64,000 nucleotides of DNA from an uncultured Caryophanales bacterium (lineage in GTDB: Bacteria > Bacillota_I > Bacilli_A > RFN20 > CAG-288). The notes under the pieces were generated by a model that did no database searches, was not told where the DNA came from, and saw only the letters and a program-made list of their open reading frames with translations. The stretch is taken from NCBI GenBank assembly GCA_937896065.1, contig CALBLI010000060.1:1-64000 (forward strand). The letters run 5' to 3'. Position 1 is the first letter of the stretch. Each line of letters begins with the position of its first letter. The position numbers and the translations under genes are program-made. Shown piece by piece: positions 17,898-26,968 of this stretch.

Positions 17898-19619
17898 TCA
17901 TTTAAATAGATTCTTTATTTTTTCAAAAATCGATTTAAAAAAGTTGATGATTTTATCAATAATTGTCAACTTTTTTTCATCTTTTTTATCATCATTTTTA
18001 GTGACTTCAATAATTAATTTTGTTTCAATTTTTTGATTGTTTTCTTTTTCAAATACTAGATTTAAATCATGCATGCCTTCCTTATATTCAGAGAGTTTTT
18101 TATTGTCTGGGAAAATGATATTTTTATAATTTGCTTTTTCAATTTGTTCCATTTCAATTAATGCTTCAATTATTTCATTATCTTTTATATTTTGACCTTC
18201 TTGAAAAGTTAAATAATTCTCATTTGCGTAGAAAACACTTCCACCTTTTTTAACATTAATAATCAACTTGAAATTTTCTTCATTACTAGAACTATCTTTG
18301 GCTAAAACTTCAATAAAATGTTTACCTTCTTTAGTTTCATTATTTATATAACTATTATCTTTAATATTTATTTTGCATGTCTTATCAATTTCATCGTATG
18401 CTGAAAACATTTCAATAATTTCTTCTTCATTAAATATTATTGTTTCATTTAAATTTATGATTTTATATTTAGCTGTGATAACCGGTTTAATATCGTCAAT
18501 TAAATTGAGTTTAAAAATGTACTCACTTTCATTGTTAAAATCATCTTTTGCAATCAATTTTGCATTTACTTTACCTACTTTATTTATAACAACATTATTA
18601 TTTATATCTTTTATATATATCTTATTATTTTTAGTAAAATTATCTTCAATATTAAAATATTTATAAATAAAACTGGCATCGTTAAAATTTGTCTTATATG
18701 AGCAATTTATTTCAACATTTTCTTTTAAAGGAGTAATTATAGGCGGAAGTGAATCAAGAACTGTTAAGACTATTTCTAATTCCTTATTTAGAGTTTTTAA
18801 AATGATTTTAGCTGTACTACCAATACTTAATTTATTTCCTTCAATGAAATAATTGTTATCATCAATAATTTCATTTAAGAAAATATATTTAGATAATTCA
18901 TTATCATAAAATACATATTTTTTTCTAAGATAATTGAATGATAATATTCTTCCATATTCACAATTTAAATATAAGTTTTCTTTATTGTTTGTTAAAATAT
19001 TGAATCTATTTTTATCATTTATAAACTCATTATTATCATTTATACATCTTTGATAATCAACGTTTTTTCTAGCTATATATACTTTGTTTATAATAACAGG
19101 TGTATCTGAATATATAAGCTTAAATGATTTAATTTCATCAAGGTAATTGGCTTTGAAATTTATTTCAAGCAAAAAAGTTTTATAGTACTTTAATCCGATT
19201 ACATTCATATTTAAATCTGAATATATTTTTTTCTTAAAATAATAATTATTATTTGTTTTATAAAATAAATTTTGAAATTTACTTTCAGAATATAAATATT
19301 CTTCATCAAATAAATAATTATTTCTTTTTAAACTTATTTTAAATCCCAATTTTTTATTTCTAGTTGCTATTTTAAAATCTTCAATTTCATTTGCAAAGTG
19401 AAAACCAATTTTATATTCACCTTCTCCATCAAATTTAAAATCTTTTATCTCATATATTCCATCATACATGGATGGATATTTATTATCCATTGTTAAAAGA
19501 TTAGTAGCATTTATATTTGTTGTTTTTCTTAAATTAATTTGATTATTATTTTTAAATTTAAAATTCAAAAAATTAAATAAATATAAAAATAAAATAGTAA
19601 TTATTCTAATCATCTTCAT
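17898..19619 (-). CDS. Secreted protein with Ig-like (DUF5011-type) domains
   Basis: The 573-residue protein has an N-terminal hydrophobic segment (IIRIITILFLYLF type, residues 3-20) without a lipobox Cys, so it is exported or membrane-anchored. Around residues 300-470 there are two to three tandem beta-sandwich repeats of the pattern DSLPPIITPLKENVEINC, AKDDFNNESEYIFKLNLIDD, KPVITAKYKIINLNE, like bacterial Ig-like/DUF5011 domains of surface proteins. The C-terminus (FFKSIFEKIKNLFK) is a basic amphipathic helix. It is extremely rich in Asn, Lys and Ile. No ribosome binding site is apparent before ATG 19619. It sits between the tRNA-Arg repeat copies. Confidence 0.6.
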   Translation of the reverse strand: MKMIRIITILFLYLFNFLNFKFKNNNQINLRKTTNINATNLLTMDNKYPSMYDGIYEIKDFKFDGEGEYKIGFHFANEIEDFKIATRNKKLGFKISLKRNNYLFDEEYLYSESKFQNLFYKTNNNYYFKKKIYSDLNMNVIGLKYYKTFLLEINFKANYLDEIKSFKLIYSDTPVIINKVYIARKNVDYQRCINDNNEFINDKNRFNILTNNKENLYLNCEYGRILSFNYLRKKYVFYDNELSKYIFLNEIIDDNNYFIEGNKLSIGSTAKIILKTLNKELEIVLTVLDSLPPIITPLKENVEINCSYKTNFNDASFIYKYFNIEDNFTKNNKIYIKDINNNVVINKVGKVNAKLIAKDDFNNESEYIFKLNLIDDIKPVITAKYKIINLNETIIFNEEEIIEMFSAYDEIDKTCKINIKDNSYINNETKEGKHFIEVLAKDSSSNEENFKLIINVKKGGSVFYANENYLTFQEGQNIKDNEIIEALIEMEQIEKANYKNIIFPDNKKLSEYKEGMHDLNLVFEKENNQKIETKLIIEVTKNDDKKDEKKLTIIDKIINFFKSIFEKIKNLFK

Positions 19620-19669
19620 AAAATATATAGTTTATATAATTCATTTTTAGAATAATTTAAATTTAATGT

Positions 19670-19675
19670 TATAAT
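19670..19675 (+). promoter_or_regulatory. Probable -10 box of tRNA-Arg
   Basis: A TATAAT is placed ten bases before the first base of tRNA-Arg. No good -35 was found at the expected distance. Confidence 0.4.
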
Positions 19676-19684
19676 TATTGTGCT

Positions 19685-19762
19685 GCTTTCGTAGCTCAGT
19701 TGGATTAGAGCGATCGCCTCCTAAGCGATAGGTCAAGGGTTCAAGTCCCTTCGAGAGCACCA
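19685..19762 (+). tRNA. tRNA-Arg (anticodon CCT)
   Basis: The acceptor GCTTTCG pairs with CGAGAGC, then A and encoded CCA. The D arm is GCTCAGTTGGATTAGAGC. The anticodon stem ATCGC/GCGAT closes CTCCTAA, giving CCT, which reads AGG. The T arm is AAGGG-TTCAAGT-CCCTT. Its 3' half is repeated in degenerate form at 16465-16509. Confidence 0.95.
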
Positions 19763-19829
19763 CTATTTGAGGTAATTGTGATCCGTAAATTTTTAACCAA
19801 GCTCAATAATCTATCTAAAAAAGCTAGTC
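19717..19829 (+). repeat. Intact copy of the tRNA-Arg/membrane-protein direct repeat
   Basis: This is the counterpart of 16465-16577 in the same orientation, about 3.25 kb away. It covers the tRNA-Arg 3' half, the 15-base spacer and the first 17 or so codons of the following gene, after which the two copies diverge. Confidence 0.85.
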
Positions 19830-20050
19830 TTATCTTTTTAATGTGTTTATCAGTTTCTGTTATTACTTCGCTTGTAATTTTTATAACAGGTCTTATTTTA
19901 TATACAAGTGACTTAGTTCCTACTCCTTCTTATTCACTACCTTTAATTATTACAGGTAGTGTACTAATATTTATTGAATTAATAATTATTCTTCTTTTTG
20001 CAATTGCAAGTAATTTTTCTTCTTCATCAACAGATAATAAGAAAATATAA
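19778..20050 (+). CDS. Small two-helix membrane protein
   Basis: This gives 90 residues from a GTG start, with a GAGGT ribosome binding site four bases upstream, just after the tRNA-Arg CCA. A basic N-terminus is followed by two hydrophobic segments (about residues 17-42 and 55-78) separated by LVPTPSYS, then a Ser-rich tail. Family unknown. The 5' end is duplicated in decayed form at 16522-16577, which suggests a once-duplicated locus. The tRNA and this gene are probably on one transcript. Confidence 0.55.
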   Translation: MIRKFLTKLNNLSKKASLIFLMCLSVSVITSLVIFITGLILYTSDLVPTPSYSLPLIITGSVLIFIELIIILLFAIASNFSSSSTDNKKI

Positions 20051-20098
20051 GTGTTGTTTTTTTGATTATTATTTATTAAAATATCTTGTTATTTAATT

Positions 20099-20182
20099 GC
20101 GGACGTGATGTAATGGTAGCCATGTGGTGCTTAGAACGCCATGGGAAATCCCGTGCAGGTTCAATTCCTGTCGTCCGCACCA
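20099..20182 (+). tRNA. tRNA-Leu (anticodon TAG)
   Basis: This is a class II tRNA. The acceptor GCGGACG pairs with CGTCCGC, followed by A and encoded CCA. The anticodon stem TGGTG/CGCCA closes CTTAGAA, giving TAG. A variable arm of TGGGAAATCCCG type and the T arm GCAGG-TTCAATT-CCTGT follow. Confidence 0.94.
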
Positions 20183-20198
20183 GTTTGCATTTGATGAA

Positions 20199-20220
20199 GT
20201 GACATAATGTCACATTTTTT
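20199..20220 (+). terminator. Intrinsic terminator after tRNA-Leu(TAG)
   Basis: GTGACA (20199-20204) and TGTCAC (20208-20213) form a short hairpin with loop TAA, followed by ATTTTTT. It lies 16 bases after the CCA. Confidence 0.75.
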
Positions 20221-20514
20221 ATTTTATTTAAAATTAACTTATTGTAGTTAAGTTAAATATATCTTTTGTTACGATATAACTATAGTTTTATATCAATATA
20301 TAAGAAACAATTTAATCAGATAAAGATTATTAATATACACTTGTTTACATTATTGTTAAAGCAGGTGCTATATTAAATAAATAATATATCTAGAATCCAA
20401 AATATTTCATATAGACAAACATTAGTGGGTAAAAAAACTAGTAATACAAAGGCACCTATCTTTTTTATATATAAATCTTGATAGATTGCTTTTTATAAAT
20501 AGTTTTTATTTTAC
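20221..20514. other. Intergenic, AT-rich, nothing identified
   Basis: About 290 bases between the tRNA-Leu terminator and the convergent EFR1 gene. GCAGGTGC near 20361 and GGCACCT near 20451 could pair at long range. No ORF with a ribosome binding site and no known RNA pattern is seen. Confidence 0.4.
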
Positions 20515-21255
20515 CTATAACTTTACATTCGGATTTGTATATTGTCCATGTTTTTTGGTTTTGTTTTCATACTGAATAGCAAATTTTGGGCAGCGATGCA
20601 AACAACCAAGACACATCACGCACTTATCCTTTATCCATACTGGTCTTTTGTCTTTTATTTCAATAGCTTGAACCGGACATTTTCTTGCACATAATCCACA
20701 TCCAATGCAACTATTTTCTACATGAAAATGCTTTGTCAGTCGCACTTTATTATATATCGGCTCACCAATCAATTTGGTAATGAATGCTGGCGTTCGTGAA
20801 GGCATATGTTTGTTTATAAAATGACTGCTTACTTTATTAATTATTTCATCTATTTCTTTTTCAGTTGTCTTTGTATATTTTGAAATTTTTTTAGAAGTAG
20901 AAATGTCAAAAATCGGTGTCCATGTGTCTACCATGCGAACGGAATAATATGCGTCTATTCTTTTCCCTTTTATCGCTTTACTTGCCATATACCCTGTCGC
21001 TCCAGGAGTTGTTCCGTAAGTTGCAACAAAATATAGATATTCACTTTGAAAAGTGGCTTTCTCAAAAAACTCCTTTACTATGCTTGGTAATCCCCAGCCA
21101 TAGGTTGGAGATATAATGCCGATTACATCATCTGAAAAATCATACTGATTATTTTGTAGACAGTCCACGATTGAAATCATATTTTGTTCTTTTGCTTGTA
21201 CAATTCGACTTGCAACATATTTGCAATTTCCAGTAGCTGAAAAATATATAATCAC
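20515..21255 (-). CDS. EFR1-type flavodoxin/ferredoxin fusion protein
   Basis: The 246-residue protein begins with the flavodoxin phosphate-binding loop MIIYFSATGNCKYVA, continues with an SPTYGWGLPSIVKEFFE flavin-site segment near residue 50, and ends with two 4Fe-4S motifs, CIGCGLCARKCP (about residue 183) and CVMCLGCLHRCP (about residue 212). EFR1 proteins are putative electron carriers or reductases of anaerobes. The start is GTG (base 21255) after AAAGGAGG. GC content and vocabulary look a little richer than the neighbours, so recent acquisition is possible. Confidence 0.88.
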   Translation of the reverse strand: MIIYFSATGNCKYVASRIVQAKEQNMISIVDCLQNNQYDFSDDVIGIISPTYGWGLPSIVKEFFEKATFQSEYLYFVATYGTTPGATGYMASKAIKGKRIDAYYSVRMVDTWTPIFDISTSKKISKYTKTTEKEIDEIINKVSSHFINKHMPSRTPAFITKLIGEPIYNKVRLTKHFHVENSCIGCGLCARKCPVQAIEIKDKRPVWIKDKCVMCLGCLHRCPKFAIQYENKTKKHGQYTNPNVKL

Positions 21256-21653
21256 AAGTTTTCCTCCTTTATTATCACATGATATAAGAAATTGTTATAG
21301 TGACTTTTAAATAATTATCTATAATATCTTTGAGTTTATAAATAATACAGCTACATATTGTACTTTTGACAAACTCATCGCATATAATTGAATCTAAGTT
21401 AAAATTAACAGCTATACTTATGATAAAAATTTTATAAATTTTTCATTATTCAATTTTTTAAGAGATATTTAAATATTTACCATTGCAATTAGAAAGCATC
21501 TATTGTGATCATTTATACTATTAAAATTATATCGATGAATTTTTAATATGGCTATTAATTTTAAATTTTTAGTAAAAAGTATTTACATCTATTAGTAAGT
21601 ATAATCAACATATTATCAATCAATGTAAACATATCTTTTTTAATCTTGTCTTA
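21256..21653. other. Intergenic, AT-rich, nothing identified
   Basis: Nearly 400 bases separate the EFR1 and LRR lipoprotein genes, both on the minus strand. I see no open frame with a ribosome binding site, no tRNA and no clear terminator. The EFR1 promoter should lie here, but no well-spaced boxes stand out. Confidence 0.4.
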
Positions 21654-24600
21654 TTACATTGATCTATAATTTATTCCATCAGGATTCCAAGTTGTATTAT
21701 TTGTAAAACGTGAAGAATAATTATATATGGTCATTGATTTATTACAGCCTTTAACAGCATTACTTCCCATAGTTCTAACACTTTTTGGAATATATAAAGC
21801 AGATAGCTTGTTACAATTTTCAAAAGCACTCGTTCCAATATTTGTCAATTTTGTAAAAAGATTTCTATTAGCTGCGTCAATAAAGAAAGTTGTCAAATTA
21901 GTACATCCTTTAAATGCATTATTTCCAATTGACGTAATAAATGATGCATCATCAGGACTAGAAGCTGAAACACCGCCAGTAATAGAAACTAAACCAGTTG
22001 CATTTTCAAATGCACTCGCTGTAATAGTAGTTATTCTTCTATTAATTGCAACAGTTGTAACTTTAGTAATATCAAATAAATTTCGATAATTATTAAGTAA
22101 ATATTGATTACCTAAAGTGACGTTGGTTAAAGAAGTCATTCCTTTAAAAGTATTAGCAGGGACATCATTTAATCCACTTTTTATGCTATCCGTTACAGTA
22201 ATTCCACCAGTAATTAATTTAGTTACCTTGGTACAATTTTTAAAGGCATCTTTAGCAATAGTAGTTGTCTCATCTTTTATACTAATAGTTCCAGTCTTAC
22301 CAGCAGGACATCTGATGAGCTCTTTAAAATTATTGTAATAAAGAACACCATTAGTAGATATATATTTTAAATTATTTGTACTGCTTGCACAAAGGTTAAC
22401 AACAGTATCATCAAAAGCTGAGAAATCAACTTTATCCTTATCAATATCATCAGGAATATAAAAACTAGTAATTGCTGTTCCTTTAAAAGCATCAGCTTTG
22501 ATTTCCTTAATATAAGTTTTCATATTATAAAAGTCCATTGTAAGTTTACTGCATCCTTCAAATAAACCTTTTTCAATAGTAGTGTAATTACTACTTTGTG
22601 GAAGTGGAAAAGATACTAATGAAGTACAGTTTTTAAAAGCACCTTCTCCAATTGATGTCAAATTAGTAGCACCTTGAAAACTTTTACTATCAACTGTAGT
22701 AAGTGAAGTACAATCTTTAAAAGCATTTTTACCTATATTTTTTAATTTTACAAGGGCTCGATCAACTCCACTACTATCTGTAAGTTCATTTTTAATTGTT
22801 GTTAATGCACTGCAACCTTCAAATGCATTATCACCAATGCTAACTAATTTAGTAGACACAGTTAGTGTTTTTAATGATTTACAATTTTTAAAAGCAGAGT
22901 TGCCAATCGTTACATCTTTAAATGAATAATCAGTAATAGTGAATGTTTCAAGATTATCAAGACCTTGGAAAAAGCCATCGGGGATATTACTAACATGTTG
23001 TATTTGAATACTTCTAATTAATGAAGTATTAAAAAGATCATAAAAACTTTCCAATATATTTTGATTAATATTATATAACACAGTAATATTTAAATCTTTA
23101 AATTCACCTTTAGGAAATGAAACATTATAACTAGATGTAAAGTTAAGAGTAGTTTGTTTTTTTAGCCATTCATTATCTTTTAAAGCACCAGGTAAAACTT
23201 TAGTGGCATTCGATCCAAAATCTAAACCAGTACTACCAAAAGTTATTTTAGCAGGAACTTTAATAACCGTAGTTCCATCTTTACTAAATAACATATTGTG
23301 ATAGTTAGCAAAATATGCATTTGAACTTGCAACTGCAATACCTGTTAAGCTACTAGCATGCATATAAGCAGCATCTGCTATTTCTGAAGTATCAGCTGAT
23401 ACATAAGAAGTAGTAGTCATCCTATTTACATGATAAAGTAATTTATACATAGAACCACTTGCATTCAGCTGATATAAATCGCCATAACTATTAATTGAAT
23501 AATTTTTATTACCACTTTCTACACTTATTTTAGTCAAGTTTTTAAATGAATCATAAGCACTATCTTTAACATTAGTGACTGTCTTTGGAATAGTAATGCT
23601 AGTAGTATTTATAGCTTGAACTAAAGTATCTGGATATTTTTGATTGGTAGTTGGATCAACTTTAGCAAGATATAAAACACCATTTAAATATAAATAAGTT
23701 TGATTATCATCATCAAATGTCATTGTTGATAATTTACTACAGCCTGTGAATGCATTATTTCCAATATCGACTAAAGTATTAGGTAAATGAATAGTTGTTA
23801 AATTACTGCAGCCATTAAATGAATTATCACCAATCTCTTCAATATCTCTTGGTAAATTGACCATTTTTAAAGATGTACAACCATTAAATAAATCAGCTGG
23901 TAATGATTTAATAGACAAAGGTAATGTTGGCTTAGTTAAAGCACTGCATCCTTTAAAAGCTGCTCTTCCAATACTCTTTAAACCATCTTTAAAAGTTGCA
24001 AAAACAAGAGATGTGCAGCCTTCAAATGCACTATTACCAACACTGACAAGTGAGTCATTTCCAGTAATTTGTGTAATATTAGTACAATCTTTAAAAGCAT
24101 TATTTGCAATATGAGTTGTCTTATCAGATATTTTTATTTTGCCAGTTAATGTTTTAGGTGCTAAAAGTAAGGTGACTATTTCTTTTGAATTACCATTTTC
24201 ATCACTTATTGTTTCTTTCTTATATAAAATATTGTTTTCAACAAAGAAAATAGAATTACTTCCTTCTATGATTATAGATTCAATATTACCAGTCCCTTCA
24301 TCAAAAGCATAAGGGCTGATATTTTTGGTAGCAGAAGCTATTTTTACATTTTTAGAAGCTTCTATTGCAGAAGGACTAGTCCCTAAATAATCTTTGGTTC
24401 TAAATAATAATGTATCGATTGTTGAACCGGTATCATTATTTTTATATAAACAATTATTAAGTACAGAATAATGGCCTCCATATGCTGTATAACTTCCAGC
24501 CATCCTAATCGAATATATTCCATTAGCTTTTACATTATGAAGTGCAAAGGTTCCTATTTTTTTTGTAAATGATGGTAAATTAATTGCTCCAAATGTAGCC

Positions 24601-26378
24601 TCACTGAATGCATAGCTGTTGATTTGACCAATTGACTCTTGTAAATCAAAAAACTTTCGTTTTTTACCCTCGTATGAATTATATAGATCAGAATCTCTAA
24701 CAACTGTTGAATCAAATGCATAACTATCAATAGTAATAACAGCCGTTTTAGTAGTGAAGAATTGATAATCAGAAGCATTAGCAGCACCTGAGTCCATTCT
24801 AATTTCTTGTATATTGGCAAAACTATATGGTGCTAAATATCTAATTGAACCTAAGCTGTTTTTAGCAGCAACTGTTAACATTTTACTACCAGCAAAGCAG
24901 TACTCAGGAATATCAGTTAAAACAGTAGATGATTCAGGAGCAGTCAACTTAGTTAATGAACTATTCTCAAATGTATGCCTTCCTAAATTTCTCATCACTG
25001 TAGAAGCAATAGTGACTGTTTTTAAAACATTCTCATTTCTAAAAGCATTATCTTGAATCTCAACAACATCATATGTTTTAGAAACAGGATTATTTGCATC
25101 GCTATTATCTGTATAAGTTATTGATTGAGGAATAAGCAAATCAGCAACTTTCTTTGTTGGATCAAAGCCAATTATTTTCACTTGTGTATCATTTAGTGGC
25201 TTATATCTTAAATTTTCATAAGTAAATACTTTATCGTTATCATTAGCTGATAATTCAACCTCAATCTCTTCAGGATTAAATTCTTGATCAAAGGTATCAG
25301 GAAGTATTTTTGCTTCAACTTCGATTAATGCATCAGTTTTATTAATCCCTTTGAAGGCATTTTTAGCAACAGTTGTAACATTTTTTGGAATAAATACTCT
25401 CTTCAATTTAACACAATTTAAGAACGCATTATGTTCAATTGTAGTCATAGTAGTAGGAATGTAAACGTAATTTAAATTACTGCATCCTGAAAAGGTCATA
25501 TACGAAATAGAAGTGACTGCATCAGGATAAACAAAGGAGATTAAAGACGTGCAATCTTTAAATGCCCATGGTCCTATATATGTGACCGTTTTAGGAATAG
25601 CAATTTTTGAAATGCCAGTTTTTGAAAAAGCACCAGCTCCAATAGTTGTCAAATATGGGGGAAGAGAAATATCTTTTAATGCAGAGCAGTTAAAGAAAGC
25701 TCCTTCTCTGATGCTGGTAACGCTTTTGGGAATAGATACTTCCGTAATTTTGCTACAGTTTGCTAAAGCATAAGCACCGATATAAGTGAGTGAGTTAGGT
25801 ATTTGAACTTCTTTGGTATATCCAGCAGGACATAAAAGAAGCTCTGTCAAATTATAATTATAAATAATCCCATCTTGTGAAGCAAAATATGGATTTAAAT
25901 CACTAACATAAAAGCTAGTTAAATTAGAGCATGCTGCAAAAGCTTGTGTGCCAATCTGTTCAATGCTTTTTGGAATAGTGACCTCCTTTAAAGCATTGCA
26001 GCCTGCAAATGCATTATCAGCAATTCTTGTTACAGTATAATCTTCATCATTGATTGTCAAAATAGAAGGAATATTGATTTTAGTAAGAGTTTTATTAGCA
26101 GAATTAATGATTGTCACTTCACTATTTGTAACATTTAGCTCATAAACAAAATCACTAGCATTAGCTTTTTTTACTTCTTCATATTTGTTGTTTTTATTGT
26201 TTGAAGAATCATCGTCTTCTTTTTTATTATCTTCAGTTTCATTTTTCAAAGCATCATCACTTGAAGTATCGCTTACTTTGATTGAAGGAAAATCAATTGT
26301 TTTCTTTTTATCAACACTACAACTAGCAGAAAGAAGTAAAGTCAACATAACTAGAGAAATGTATTTTTTGTTAGCCAT
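21654..26378 (-). CDS. Giant BspA-like leucine-rich-repeat lipoprotein
   Basis: The 1574-residue protein has a signal peptide ending LLLSASC, giving a lipid-modified Cys20. About 75 residues of charged linker (Asp/Glu/Lys/Asn) follow. The rest is filled with TpLRR/LRR_5 repeats of the pattern IGxxAFxxCxxLxxIxIPxSVxx, for example TRIADNAFAGCNALKEVTIP, IGNNAFKGCTNLTTFFI and IGTSAFENCNKLSALYIPKS. Such proteins are surface-exposed adhesins or binding proteins in mouth and gut bacteria and in Treponema. Interspersed YLAPxG/LLLCPAG segments mark spacer units. A GAGGT ribosome binding site precedes ATG 26378. It is alone between tRNA-Ala and EFR1. Confidence 0.93.
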   Translation of the reverse strand: MANKKYISLVMLTLLLSASCSVDKKKTIDFPSIKVSDTSSDDALKNETEDNKKEDDDSSNNKNNKYEEVKKANASDFVYELNVTNSEVTIINSANKTLTKINIPSILTINDEDYTVTRIADNAFAGCNALKEVTIPKSIEQIGTQAFAACSNLTSFYVSDLNPYFASQDGIIYNYNLTELLLCPAGYTKEVQIPNSLTYIGAYALANCSKITEVSIPKSVTSIREGAFFNCSALKDISLPPYLTTIGAGAFSKTGISKIAIPKTVTYIGPWAFKDCTSLISFVYPDAVTSISYMTFSGCSNLNYVYIPTTMTTIEHNAFLNCVKLKRVFIPKNVTTVAKNAFKGINKTDALIEVEAKILPDTFDQEFNPEEIEVELSANDNDKVFTYENLRYKPLNDTQVKIIGFDPTKKVADLLIPQSITYTDNSDANNPVSKTYDVVEIQDNAFRNENVLKTVTIASTVMRNLGRHTFENSSLTKLTAPESSTVLTDIPEYCFAGSKMLTVAAKNSLGSIRYLAPYSFANIQEIRMDSGAANASDYQFFTTKTAVITIDSYAFDSTVVRDSDLYNSYEGKKRKFFDLQESIGQINSYAFSEATFGAINLPSFTKKIGTFALHNVKANGIYSIRMAGSYTAYGGHYSVLNNCLYKNNDTGSTIDTLLFRTKDYLGTSPSAIEASKNVKIASATKNISPYAFDEGTGNIESIIIEGSNSIFFVENNILYKKETISDENGNSKEIVTLLLAPKTLTGKIKISDKTTHIANNAFKDCTNITQITGNDSLVSVGNSAFEGCTSLVFATFKDGLKSIGRAAFKGCSALTKPTLPLSIKSLPADLFNGCTSLKMVNLPRDIEEIGDNSFNGCSNLTTIHLPNTLVDIGNNAFTGCSKLSTMTFDDDNQTYLYLNGVLYLAKVDPTTNQKYPDTLVQAINTTSITIPKTVTNVKDSAYDSFKNLTKISVESGNKNYSINSYGDLYQLNASGSMYKLLYHVNRMTTTSYVSADTSEIADAAYMHASSLTGIAVASSNAYFANYHNMLFSKDGTTVIKVPAKITFGSTGLDFGSNATKVLPGALKDNEWLKKQTTLNFTSSYNVSFPKGEFKDLNITVLYNINQNILESFYDLFNTSLIRSIQIQHVSNIPDGFFQGLDNLETFTITDYSFKDVTIGNSAFKNCKSLKTLTVSTKLVSIGDNAFEGCSALTTIKNELTDSSGVDRALVKLKNIGKNAFKDCTSLTTVDSKSFQGATNLTSIGEGAFKNCTSLVSFPLPQSSNYTTIEKGLFEGCSKLTMDFYNMKTYIKEIKADAFKGTAITSFYIPDDIDKDKVDFSAFDDTVVNLCASSTNNLKYISTNGVLYYNNFKELIRCPAGKTGTISIKDETTTIAKDAFKNCTKVTKLITGGITVTDSIKSGLNDVPANTFKGMTSLTNVTLGNQYLLNNYRNLFDITKVTTVAINRRITTITASAFENATGLVSITGGVSASSPDDASFITSIGNNAFKGCTNLTTFFIDAANRNLFTKLTNIGTSAFENCNKLSALYIPKSVRTMGSNAVKGCNKSMTIYNYSSRFTNNTTWNPDGINYRSM

Positions 26379-26500
26379 AATAGTACCTCACTAAAAAAAA
26401 TGAAATAAATTCATCTAAAATTATAGCACAATTCATGTACAAAAGCAGTTTAATATATAAAATTTATATATAAATATATAAATACAACTATCAACAATGA

Positions 26501-26576
26501 TGGTGGACCTGAAGAGGATCGAACTCTCTACCTAATCGTTGCGAACGATTTGCTCTACCAAGTGAGCTACAGGCCC
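26501..26576 (-). tRNA. tRNA-Ala (anticodon CGC)
   Basis: On the minus strand GGGCCTG pairs with CAGGTCC, including the G3-U70 pair that identifies tRNA-Ala, then A and encoded CCA. The anticodon stem AATCG/CGATT closes TTCGCAA, giving CGC, which reads GCG. The T arm is GAGAG-TTCGATC-CTCTT. Confidence 0.94.
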
Positions 26577-26805
26577 AGCTAGTAAATACTATCACAAATC
26601 TTTAAATATTTAAATATTTATTAAAAAATAACTTTTAATTATTTTATTTCAAATTTTATAATCAAAATAAAGTTGTAAATTGTAATAATATATGTAAATA
26701 ACTATTTTTTTAATTAACGTTCGAATTATTTATTTAAATGATAATTAAATATATTTTTTTTGCTCTATTGATAATATATTAATTGATATTTATAATATTT
26801 ATACG

Positions 26806-26967
26806 ATGAATACAGATAAAAAAATAGAAGAAAAAGAAATCGAAGAAGAACAGTATTTCTTTGATCAGCCAGTTGTTTGCTCTAATTGTCATGCATTTAA
26901 TAAAGTTGGTGATAAATATTGCAGATGTTGTGGTCACTCTTTAAAGCAAAATAAATCTAACGATTAG
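26806..26967 (+). CDS. Tiny zinc-ribbon protein upstream of priA
   Basis: This is a 53-residue protein starting MNTDKKIEEKEIEEEQYF. It has an acidic N-terminus and a compact zinc ribbon with two CxxC pairs, CSNC and CRCC, about 15 residues apart, ending in a basic tail. The stop TAG is one base from the priA ATG, so the two are surely cotranscribed. There is no strong ribosome binding site. It may be a PriA- or ribosome-associated factor, but the function is unknown. Confidence 0.65.
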   Translation: MNTDKKIEEKEIEEEQYFFDQPVVCSNCHAFNKVGDKYCRCCGHSLKQNKSND

Positions 26968-26968
26968 T

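Noticed and set aside
24554..25056. Overlapping open frames on both strands inside the LRR gene
   Set aside because: They have no ribosome binding sites or family signatures and shadow the repeat-coding frame.
21654..26378. CRISPR or DNA tandem repeat
   Set aside because: The repetition is at protein level (LRR units) with varied DNA; no constant repeat/spacer pattern exists.
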